Shown here one piece after another: positions 1 to 5,987 of a stretch of DNA of 13,010 bases. The stretch is from Acidisphaera sp035272265 (GTDB lineage Bacteria > Pseudomonadota > Alphaproteobacteria > Acetobacterales > Acetobacteraceae), in NCBI GenBank assembly GCA_035272265.1, contig DATEQV010000138.1, positions 1 to 13,010 on the forward strand, written 5' to 3'. The notes under the pieces are model-generated. The model did not search any database and had not been told where the DNA came from. It worked only from the letters and a program-made list of their open reading frames with translations. The position numbers and the translations under genes were made by a program. Positions within the stretch are counted from its first letter, which is position 1, and each line of letters begins with the position of its first letter.

Positions 1-633
1 ATGCGGCCGTTCCTACTCACCGGGGGCGACCGTGTTGCGCGCGAGCCCTGGCGCTCGGCCGGCGCGCTGATGTGGGAGTGCGGCCTGGAATGGTCGCCGG
101 AGATCGACGGGGCGGAGCTGGTCGCGCAGGCGTGGCGCAAACGGGTCGCGACGGCGCGCAGCTCCTCGGTCGGCCGCCTGTTCGATGCGGCTGCCGCACT
201 CGTGCTCGGCCTGGAGATCGCGAGCTTCGAGGGGCAGGGGCCGATGATGCTGGAGAGTATCGCCGAGGCGGGAACCGACGCGGTGACGCTGCCGCTACGC
301 GACGAGGGCGGCGTGTGGCGGACGGACTGGCGGCCGTTGGTGCCGGTCCTGGCGGACGCGACCGTTCCCGTCGCGACCCGCGCGGGCATGCTGCACGAGA
401 CGCTCGCTCACGCGTTGGCGGAGCAGGCAGCCGTGATCGTCGCGCGCGAAACGGTCGATGGCGTCGGGCTGGCCGGCGGCGTGTTCCAGAACCGGATGCT
501 GGCCGAGCGCGTGATCGCGCTGATGACGGAGCGGGGCATCCCGGTGCGGCTGCCGGCGGCGGTGCCGGCCAATGACGGCGGGCTGGCGTTCGGCCAGCTG
601 GTCGAGGCGCTCGCGTGCGAGGATCGGCGGTGA
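1..633 (+). CDS. hypF: Carbamoyltransferase HypF, C-terminal part (5' end outside window)
   Basis: HypF transfers the carbamoyl group of carbamoyl phosphate to the C-terminal Cys of HypE, the first step in making the cyanide ligands of the [NiFe]-hydrogenase active site; it acts in the cytoplasm. About 210 residues of a protein that is usually around 750 are present. Recognisable HypF C-terminal blocks are a GGD...REPWR segment near residues 9-18, a GRLFDAAAALVLG block near 58-70 followed by FEGQGPMMLE, GGVFQNRMLAERV near 159-171, and NDGGLAFGQ close to the end. The ATG at position 1 is an internal Met and not the start, because REPWR lies deep inside HypF. The stop overlaps the hypE start by 4 bases, so the two are probably translationally coupled in a hyp operon. 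The acylphosphatase, zinc-finger and YrdC domains lie upstream of the window. Confidence 0.93.
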   Translation: MRPFLLTGGDRVAREPWRSAGALMWECGLEWSPEIDGAELVAQAWRKRVATARSSSVGRLFDAAAALVLGLEIASFEGQGPMMLESIAEAGTDAVTLPLRDEGGVWRTDWRPLVPVLADATVPVATRAGMLHETLAHALAEQAAVIVARETVDGVGLAGGVFQNRMLAERVIALMTERGIPVRLPAAVPANDGGLAFGQLVEALACEDRR

Positions 634-1640
634 TCGAGGATCGCCACGTCACGCTGGCGCACGGCAACGGCGGCCGGTTCATGCGCGAACTGATCGCCGG
701 GATTTTCGCCCGCCACCTCGGCAATCCGGCGCTCGACACCAGACTCGATGCGGCGCCCCTCGATCTGCCGCCCGGCATGGTGCCGTTGATCACCACCGAC
801 GCCTTCACCGTGCAGCCGCTCGAGTTTCCCGGCGGCGACATCGGCTCGCTTGCGGTGAACGGCACGGTCAACGATCTGGCGGTCAGCGGCGCGCAGCCGC
901 GGTTCCTGACGCTCAACGCGATCATCGAGGAAGGCCTGGAGGTCGCGTGCCTGGAGCGGATCGTGCGCAGCCTCGGCGTGGCGGCGCACGAGGCCGGGGT
1001 GTGCGTCGTTGCGGGCGATACCAAGGTGGTGCCGCGCGGACAGGGCGGCGGGCACTATCTGGCGACCACGGGTGTCGGGCTGCGTGCAGCGGAGTGCCGG
1101 CTGGGGCTGGATCTGATCCGTCCCGGCGATGCGCTGCTGTTCAGCGGGCCGGTCGGCGATCACGGCATCGCGGTGATGCTTGCGCGTGAGTCGTTCGACA
1201 TCTCCGGCGCGGTGCGGTCGGACTGTGCGCCGGTCACGAAGCTGACCGCGCCGCTGGCCGGTCTGCCGGGTGTGCGCTTCATGCGCGATCCGACGCGGGG
1301 CGGACTGGCGACGGTCGCGCACGAGATCGCCGCGGCGACGGGGCTGGGCGTCCGGTTGGTCGAGATGCGCGTTCCGGTGCGCGAGGCGGTGCGCTCGTTC
1401 TGTCACATGCTCGGCTATGACCCGTATTATCTGGCCTGCGAGGGGCGCGTGGTCGCGGTGGTCGCGCCTGAGATCGCCGAGGCGGTGCTGTCGACGTGGC
1501 GAGCGCTGCCGGGCGGCGCGGAGGCGAGCGCGATCGGAACGGTGGGCGAGGGCGCCGGCCGCGTAGTCCTGGAGACCGAGATCGGCGGCGAGCGGTTCGT
1601 CGAGGAACTCGAAGACGACCCGCTGCCGCGCATCTGCTGA
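630..1640 (+). CDS. hypE: Carbamoyl dehydratase HypE
   Basis: HypE takes the carbamoyl group from HypF onto its C-terminal Cys and dehydrates it with ATP to a thiocyanate, which is passed to the HypC-HypD iron carrier. The 336-residue length fits the family. Visible motifs are HGNGG near the N terminus, an ATP-binding TTDAFTVQP stretch followed by GTVNDLAV, MRDPTRGGLATV in the C-terminal domain, and the diagnostic ending PRIC with the catalytic Cys as the last residue (Cys336). I chose the GTG at 630 because GAGG at 619-622 sits 7 bases upstream and the start overlaps the hypF TGA. An in-frame GTG at 615 would add five residues and has a poorer context. No hydrogenase structural gene is in the window. 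Transcription probably stops at the hairpin at 1712-1740. Confidence 0.95.
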   Translation: MIEDRHVTLAHGNGGRFMRELIAGIFARHLGNPALDTRLDAAPLDLPPGMVPLITTDAFTVQPLEFPGGDIGSLAVNGTVNDLAVSGAQPRFLTLNAIIEEGLEVACLERIVRSLGVAAHEAGVCVVAGDTKVVPRGQGGGHYLATTGVGLRAAECRLGLDLIRPGDALLFSGPVGDHGIAVMLARESFDISGAVRSDCAPVTKLTAPLAGLPGVRFMRDPTRGGLATVAHEIAAATGLGVRLVEMRVPVREAVRSFCHMLGYDPYYLACEGRVVAVVAPEIAEAVLSTWRALPGGAEASAIGTVGEGAGRVVLETEIGGERFVEELEDDPLPRIC

Positions 1641-1711
1641 CCGCGACGGACCGCGTTCGAGCGTAACATACGGTAATAACGGCGCGGACAGGTCGGTCGC
1701 TTGCGGCAGGC

Positions 1712-1740
1712 GGGGCGGAAAGCGTGGCGCTTTCCGCCCC
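1712..1740. terminator. Bidirectional terminator-like hairpin between convergent genes
   Basis: A perfect 13-bp stem (arms 1712-1724 and 1728-1740, GGGGCGGAAAGCG and its complement) closes a 3-base loop, TGG. It lies 71 bases after the hypE stop and just after the stop of the minus-strand secreted-protein gene at 1748, so it could serve both transcripts. No T-run follows on either strand, so it is not a canonical intrinsic terminator. It may act with Rho or as a 3'-end stabiliser. Confidence 0.6.
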
Positions 1741-1747
1741 GGTCCGG

Positions 1748-2311
1748 TCAGGTGATCGCGTGCGCCAGGACGCCCGACAACGACTGGTGACCGGAGTCGC
1801 AGAACACCGCCACACGGTGAAAGGCCTGCGTCGTCGTATCGCGGGCCAACAGCTCAACCGACCCCCCGTTTCCGACGGTTTTGACCTTGAAATAGTCGTG
1901 CAGCGTGCTGGCCGAACCGTTCCACGACGTGGCAGCCAGCAACGGCCGCAGGTCGATCGTGTCGATGAGGCTGCCCACGCCTGCGAAGATCTCGTCGAAG
2001 CCCGCGCCGGCGTCGGGCATCACCAGGGTGTTGCCGCTGCCGGTGTCGGTGATGATGTTGTGGCCCCCGCCGGCATTCACCACGTTGCCCGTTCCCGAGA
2101 TCTCGATGGTGTTGTTGCCGCCGCTGGTGGTGATGGTGGTGTTGCCCATGTAAGCCTGCACCGTCTCGCTACCGCCGGACAGAGTGGCCACGTCGCCGGT
2201 GCCGCCGATGAACAGGTAGTACGAGCCGGTGCCGGTGATGGTCACGTTGGACAGGTTGACCATCGGGTTGGGGTCGGAGCTTGTCAGCGTGACGGTGCTG
2301 CTCGTTGTCAT
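1748..2311 (-). CDS. Short RTX-like protein with type I secretion C-terminal target domain
   Basis: This 187-residue protein has no N-terminal signal peptide. Its first two thirds are short Gly/Asn/Thr-rich beta-strand repeats, such as SGGNNTIEISGTGNVVNAGG and GSGNTLVMP, that resemble degenerate hemolysin-type or beta-helix repeats. The last 75 or so residues have the layout of a type I secretion target domain: GFDEIFAG, then DTIDLRPLLAATSWNG, then a run of short hydrophobic strands ending at the C terminus. The family is known for export by an ABC/MFP/OMP system that reads the C terminus; no such transporter is in the window. The canonical Ca-binding nonapeptide GGxGxDxux is largely absent, so calcium binding is uncertain. 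The ATG is preceded by AAGGA about 9 bases upstream on the coding strand. It is short for a secreted RTX protein and could be only a tail module. Function is unknown; it may be a surface or extracellular-matrix protein. Confidence 0.75.
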   Translation of the reverse strand: MTTSSTVTLTSSDPNPMVNLSNVTITGTGSYYLFIGGTGDVATLSGGSETVQAYMGNTTITTSGGNNTIEISGTGNVVNAGGGHNIITDTGSGNTLVMPDAGAGFDEIFAGVGSLIDTIDLRPLLAATSWNGSASTLHDYFKVKTVGNGGSVELLARDTTTQAFHRVAVFCDSGHQSLSGVLAHAIT

Positions 2312-2664
2312 TGGTCCTTATCCTTGCTGCGCTATCGGTTGCGCCGGTGCCGCCGGCGGACCCGCCGCAAGCTCCCTGGCGAGCGGAGGATCGTTTTCGA
2401 GAACTGCATCAAAATTGCACGCACCCTCTAAGAAAGGGTGAAACGTCCGGACCTTTTGCACGCGCCAGTCGCATCGCCCCTGTAGGGGGCGTGACAGCGG
2501 TGATGAGTCGACGCGATCCGTGCGCTGATGCGATGGTGAGGAAGCGGCCGGCCGGGAGGGGCGCGGCTACGCCTTGCAGGCGTTCACTCCGCGTGAAACT
2601 TTCTGGTAACGTACGTTACCATTCGACGGCCCCTGCCGACCGTCGTCGCTCTCGGCGTCGCGCC
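2312..2664. other. 353-bp gene-free region upstream of the secreted-protein gene
   Basis: I see no credible gene here; open frames are short or Arg-rich shadows. It holds the 5' region of the minus-strand secreted protein and the 3' region of the kinase-like gene. Small inverted repeats are present: CACCCT/AGGGTG at 2422-2440, CGCCCC/GGGGCG at 2475-2491, ACGCC/GGCGT at 2569-2583, and an 18-bp perfect palindrome at 2604-2621. I could not fit a good -35/-10 pair for the minus-strand gene. Confidence 0.7.
2604..2621. promoter_or_regulatory. Perfect 18-bp palindrome, putative TetR-type operator
   Basis: TGGTAACGTACGTTACCA is its own reverse complement, with no central spacer. The GTAAC...GTTAC form resembles operators bound by TetR/AcrR-family dimers. 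It stands 43 bases beyond the end of the kinase-like gene and about 290 bases upstream of the secreted-protein start. No TetR-type regulator is encoded in this window, so its partner is unknown. Being AT-richer than its surroundings makes chance less likely. The operator role is an inference. Confidence 0.5.
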
Positions 2665-3471
2665 CTACAGCACCGGCACGAAACGCCCGGCCAGCACACG
2701 GCTCGCGGGCAGGGCGAGGATCACCCGGCTGCCCACCTTGGGGGCTGCGTCGACCTCCAGCCGGCCGCCATGCGTCTCCAGCAGCGTGCGGGCGAGCGCC
2801 AGTCCCAGGCCGAGGCCGCGGCTGCCGAGCGCGCGGCCGCCGGCGCTGGCCGGGGCGGCGATGCCGGCGCCCTCGTCCTCGACGCACAGCAGCAGCTCGC
2901 GCTCGCCGATGGTGGCGACGACGTCGATGAAGTCGTCGTGCGCCGTCCAGCGTGCCGCGTTGGACAGCACACGCACCAGGACGTGCCAGATCGCGCGGCG
3001 GTCGGCGCGGATGACGACGGACTCGATCGACGGATGCAGCCGCCAGTTGCGCCAGCTCGGGCCGAGCGTCGCGGCGACGGTGTCGACCGCCTGACGCATC
3101 AGCGGCTCGAGCGCGATGTCCTCCTCGGCCAGCGTGCGGTCGCCGCTGTTCGGCACGGCGTGGTCCTGCAGGTCGTCGGCAAGCGCCAGCAGGTGCGTGG
3201 CGACGGCGACGATCGGCGGCACATGGCTGGCCGGCGGATCGCCGAGCCGGAGCCGCTCGGCATGGCCCGACAGCAGCAGCGCGTTCTCGGTCAGCTCGCG
3301 CGCGGTCAGCCGCAGCAGCCGCACGGCCTCCGCCTCGGTCGCCAGGGCGCGGTCGCGGCTGGCGCGCAGGTCGTGGGCGGAGCGGTCGAGGGCGCGGGCG
3401 CGCAACACGGTTGCAACGCCACAGCCGGTCGCCAGCAGCGCCACACCGGAAAGTGCAAGAACTTCGAGCAC
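2665..3471 (-). CDS. Membrane-anchored histidine-kinase-like protein (HATPase_c), degenerate H-box
   Basis: This 268-residue protein has one N-terminal hydrophobic segment (about residues 2-24), a helical dimerisation-like region (about 44-105) and a C-terminal HATPase_c domain. ATP-lid motifs are clear: N-box LVRVLSNAAR with Asn171, G1 VEDEGAGI at 197-204, and G2 GLGLGLALARTLLETHGG near 219-236. Where a classical kinase has SHELRTPL, this one reads TARELTEN at 56-63, so the phosphoacceptor His is replaced by Arg. The only nearby His is in SGHAERL at 68-74. There is no periplasmic sensor and no adjacent response regulator. It follows rpmB by 34 bases on the same strand and starts with GTG inside a strong hairpin (3471-3489), without a clear Shine-Dalgarno site, so low expression is likely. 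It may be an unconventional kinase, an ATP-binding regulator, or use another His. Confidence 0.8.
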   Translation of the reverse strand: MLEVLALSGVALLATGCGVATVLRARALDRSAHDLRASRDRALATEAEAVRLLRLTARELTENALLLSGHAERLRLGDPPASHVPPIVAVATHLLALADDLQDHAVPNSGDRTLAEEDIALEPLMRQAVDTVAATLGPSWRNWRLHPSIESVVIRADRRAIWHVLVRVLSNAARWTAHDDFIDVVATIGERELLLCVEDEGAGIAAPASAGGRALGSRGLGLGLALARTLLETHGGRLEVDAAPKVGSRVILALPASRVLAGRFVPVL

Positions 3472-3489
3472 CGGCCCACTGTGGGCCGG
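3471..3489 (-). terminator. Hairpin between rpmB and the kinase-like gene (terminator or attenuator)
   Basis: CCGGCCCA and TGGGCCGG pair perfectly over 8 bp around a 3-base loop, 17 bases after the rpmB stop in the direction of transcription. The downstream arm ends on the GTG start of the kinase-like gene. There is no T-run. It could end most rpmB transcripts or hide the start of the next gene. Confidence 0.45.
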
Positions 3490-3505
3490 GGGTCTTAAGC
3501 GGCGG

Positions 3506-3826
3506 TTACGCGGCCGGCGGGTTCGGGATCGAGGCCGCGTCCTGCTTGACTCGGGCGCGGGCGATGCGGCGCTTGAGCGCCTGTGCCTCCTCGGGCAGCC
3601 GCCGTGCGGGGGTCGAGAGCAGGAAGGCGTCGAGGCCGCCGTTGTGCTCGATGGTGCGCAGGGCCCGCGTCGACAGGCGCAGCCGGACGTGCTGGCCGAG
3701 CGCGTCGGACAGCAGCGAGGCGTCCTGCAGATTGGGCAGGAAGCGGCGGCGGGTCCGGTTGTTGGCGTGGCTGACGTTGTTGCCGGTCAGCACACCCTTG
3801 CCCGTGATCTGGCAGCGGCGTGACAT
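3506..3826 (-). CDS. rpmB: 50S ribosomal protein L28
   Basis: L28 is a protein of the large ribosomal subunit. The 106-residue sequence begins MSRRCQITGKGVLTGNNVSHANNRTRRRFLPNL, split here as MSRRCQITGKGVLTGNNVSH plus ANNRTRRRFLPNL, which is the hallmark N terminus of the family. LRLSTRALRTIEHNGG follows near residues 49-64. The length matches alphaproteobacterial L28 with a C-terminal extension (KRRIARARVKQDA), longer than the roughly 78 residues of E. coli. The ATG is supported by GAGGA about 4 bases upstream. It lies 57 bases after the preceding small gene on the same strand, and its own promoter may be in that gap. Only one Cys is seen in the N-terminal region, so this looks like the zinc-free form. 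Confidence 0.96.
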   Translation of the reverse strand: MSRRCQITGKGVLTGNNVSHANNRTRRRFLPNLQDASLLSDALGQHVRLRLSTRALRTIEHNGGLDAFLLSTPARRLPEEAQALKRRIARARVKQDAASIPNPPAA

Positions 3827-3883
3827 GGTGTCCTCAGGCGGTCTGCGGAGAGCGGCGGCTTATGGCCGAGACGCTCCCCTGGG

Positions 3884-4126
3884 TCAAGGCGTGGCGCTCC
3901 CGCTGGGCTGGCGGAGGTCGCCATTGCGCACGCCGCGGGCGGCGTTGTCGAGCACGCGCAGGATCGACTCGTCGCTCATCTCGCGGGCCAGCAGGCCGAG
4001 CGCGCCGCCGAGCAGCGCCGAGGCGACCGCGACCGGCGGCAGCTTCTTGTCGAGCAGGAACGCGATCGCCTTGTCGATCACCGCGCCGGCCTGGTTCAGT
4101 TCGTCCTGGCTCCGCATGGGGTCCAT
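3884..4126 (-). CDS. Conserved-looking small protein of unknown function
   Basis: This 80-residue protein begins MDPMRSQDELNQAGAVIDK. The middle is hydrophobic and Gly/Ala-rich (AVASALLGGALGLLAREM, about residues 37-54) and may form one membrane-associated helix; charged helices flank it. I do not recognise the family. Translation probably starts at the ATG at 4126, 4 bases beyond the stop of the ABC transporter gene. A second ATG three codons later is also possible. An upstream in-frame ATG at 4219 would overlap the transporter by 89 bases and adds an Arg/Ser-rich stretch that looks non-coding. The tight spacing suggests cotranscription and translational coupling with the exporter. The function is not known. 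Confidence 0.7.
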   Translation of the reverse strand: MDPMRSQDELNQAGAVIDKAIAFLLDKKLPPVAVASALLGGALGLLAREMSDESILRVLDNAARGVRNGDLRQPSGSATP

Positions 4127-4130
4127 CGGT

Positions 4131-5987
4131 TCAGTCCGCCGCCTCCCGCTCCGCCTCTTGCTCGGCCTGCAGGGCCCACATGCGGGCATAGAGGCCGCCC
4201 TTGGCCAGCAGTCCTGCATGGCTGCCGTGCTCGGCGATCTTGCCGTCCTGCAGGACGATGATCTCGTCGGCGTCCACCACCGTCGACAGCCGGTGCGCGA
4301 TCACCAGCGTGGTACGGTCCGTCGCGACCGCGCGCAGGGCCGACTGGATGTCCTGCTCGGTGCCGGTGTCGAGCGCGCTGGTCGCCTCGTCGAGGATCAG
4401 GATGCGCGGGTCCTTCAGGATCGTGCGTGCAATCGCCACCCGCTGCTTCTCGCCGCCCGACAGCTTCAGCCCGCGTTCGCCGACACGCGTCTCGTAGCCG
4501 TCCGGCAGGCGCAGGACGAAGTCGTGCACCTGCGCGAATTTTGCCGCTTGTTCGACTTCCTCGCGCGAGGCGCTCGGGCGGCCATAGGCGATGTTGTAGC
4601 GGATGGTGTCGTTGAACAGCACGGTGTCCTGCGGCACCACGCCGATCGCGGCGCGCAGGCTGTCCTGTGTGACGTCGCGCACGTCCTGGCCGTCGACCAG
4701 CACGCGGCCCTCGGTGACGTCGTAGAAGCGGAACAGCAGGCGGCTGATCGTGCTCTTGCCCGCGCTCGTCGGGCCGACGATGGCGAGCTTGCGGCCGGCG
4801 GGGATGGTGAAGCTGACGCCCTTGAGGATCTCGCGGTCGGGACGGTAGCCGAAGCGGACGTCCTCGAACCGGACCTCGCAGGCCGCGCCGTCGTGCAGCG
4901 ACGCGAGCAGCGGGCGGGCGCCGGGGCTGTCGGTGATCTCCTCGTTGACGTGCAGCAGGCGGAACATCTGCTCCATGTCCACCAGCCCCTGCTTGATCGT
5001 CATGTAGACGAAGCCGAGGAAATTGAGCGGCTGATACAGTTGCATCAGATACGTGTTGACCAGGACGAACTTGCCGACGGTCATCGAGCCGTCCTGCACG
5101 CCCTGGGCGGCCATGACCATCATGCCGGCCAAGGCCGCGGAGATGATCGCCGCCTGACCGAGGTTGAGCATATTCAGCGTGACCTGCACTTTGACGGCGG
5201 CGCGCTCGTAGCGCGCCTGGGCGTTGTCGAAGCGGCGGGCCTCGTGCGCCTCGTTGCCGAAATACTTGACCGTCTCGTAGTTCAGCAGGCTGTCGAGCGC
5301 CTTGGTGCGGCTTTCGTTGTCGATGTCGTTCATCTCGCGCCGCACCTTCACGCGGAACGCGGCGAAGCCGGCGGTGAAGGCGATGTAGGACGTCACGGCC
5401 AGCAGCGTGATCACCGCGTAGCGCCAGTCGAACAGGCCCCACATCACCGCCGCGACCATCGCCAGCTCGAGGATGGTCGGGATGACGTTGAACACGGCCA
5501 GTCGCAGCACCGACTGCATGCCCGCGGTGCCGCGTTCGATGGCGGCCGACATGCCGCCGGTTTGCCGGTCGAGGTGGAAGCGCAGCGACAGCCGGTGCAG
5601 GTGCTTGAAGGTGCGCAGCGCCACCCGGCGTACCGCGCGCTGCTGCACGGCGGCGAACACCGCGTCGCGCAGCTCGCCGAAGCCGGCGGAGGCGAGGCGG
5701 AGCAGGCCGTAGCCGATGATCAGCGCCAGCGGCACCGCGACGATGGCGCGGCCGTCCTTCGGCGCGATCACGTCGACCGCGCGCGCATAGGCGATCGGCA
5801 CCAGCACCGTCGCGACCTTGGCCAGGATCAGGCAGCCGAAGGCGACGAGGACGCGCAGCTTCGCGACGCGGTCGTCCTTGGGCCAGATGTAGGGAAGGAG
5901 GGAGCGGAGCGTCTGCCAGGCCGAGCGGTTCGGCATTCCGTCGCCCGGCGCGAGCGGGACCCCGTGCGTCCCCGCGTGGTGCCTCAT
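4131..5987 (-). CDS. Atm1-type ABC transporter, fused permease and ATPase
   Basis: This 618-residue inner-membrane half-transporter belongs to the Atm1/ABCB7/HMT1 group, which exports glutathione-linked metal or sulfur compounds. An N-terminal transmembrane domain (about residues 40-340) contains NYETVKYFGNEAHE near 236-249, a strong Atm1-group signature. The ATPase domain has Walker A GPTSAGKS at 405-412, Q-loop Gln453 in VVPQDTVLFNDTI, ABC signature LSGGEKQ at 509-515, Walker B ILILDEATSALD from 529, and the switch His565 in IAHRLST. All catalytic residues are present, so it should function as a homodimer. The start is uncertain. ATG 5987 has GGAG only 2 bases upstream, while ATG 5936 (MPNRSAWQTLRSLLPYIWP) is where homology is likely to begin. 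It diverges from the Nudix gene and is followed closely by the 80-residue gene. Confidence 0.93.
   Translation of the reverse strand: MRHHAGTHGVPLAPGDGMPNRSAWQTLRSLLPYIWPKDDRVAKLRVLVAFGCLILAKVATVLVPIAYARAVDVIAPKDGRAIVAVPLALIIGYGLLRLASAGFGELRDAVFAAVQQRAVRRVALRTFKHLHRLSLRFHLDRQTGGMSAAIERGTAGMQSVLRLAVFNVIPTILELAMVAAVMWGLFDWRYAVITLLAVTSYIAFTAGFAAFRVKVRREMNDIDNESRTKALDSLLNYETVKYFGNEAHEARRFDNAQARYERAAVKVQVTLNMLNLGQAAIISAALAGMMVMAAQGVQDGSMTVGKFVLVNTYLMQLYQPLNFLGFVYMTIKQGLVDMEQMFRLLHVNEEITDSPGARPLLASLHDGAACEVRFEDVRFGYRPDREILKGVSFTIPAGRKLAIVGPTSAGKSTISRLLFRFYDVTEGRVLVDGQDVRDVTQDSLRAAIGVVPQDTVLFNDTIRYNIAYGRPSASREEVEQAAKFAQVHDFVLRLPDGYETRVGERGLKLSGGEKQRVAIARTILKDPRILILDEATSALDTGTEQDIQSALRAVATDRTTLVIAHRLSTVVDADEIIVLQDGKIAEHGSHAGLLAKGGLYARMWALQAEQEAEREAAD

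Noticed and set aside
2305..3498. A 397-codon open + strand frame over the kinase-like gene
   Set aside because: The composition is Arg/Gln/Ala-rich without motifs, while the minus strand encodes recognisable HATPase motifs. It is a GC-rich shadow.
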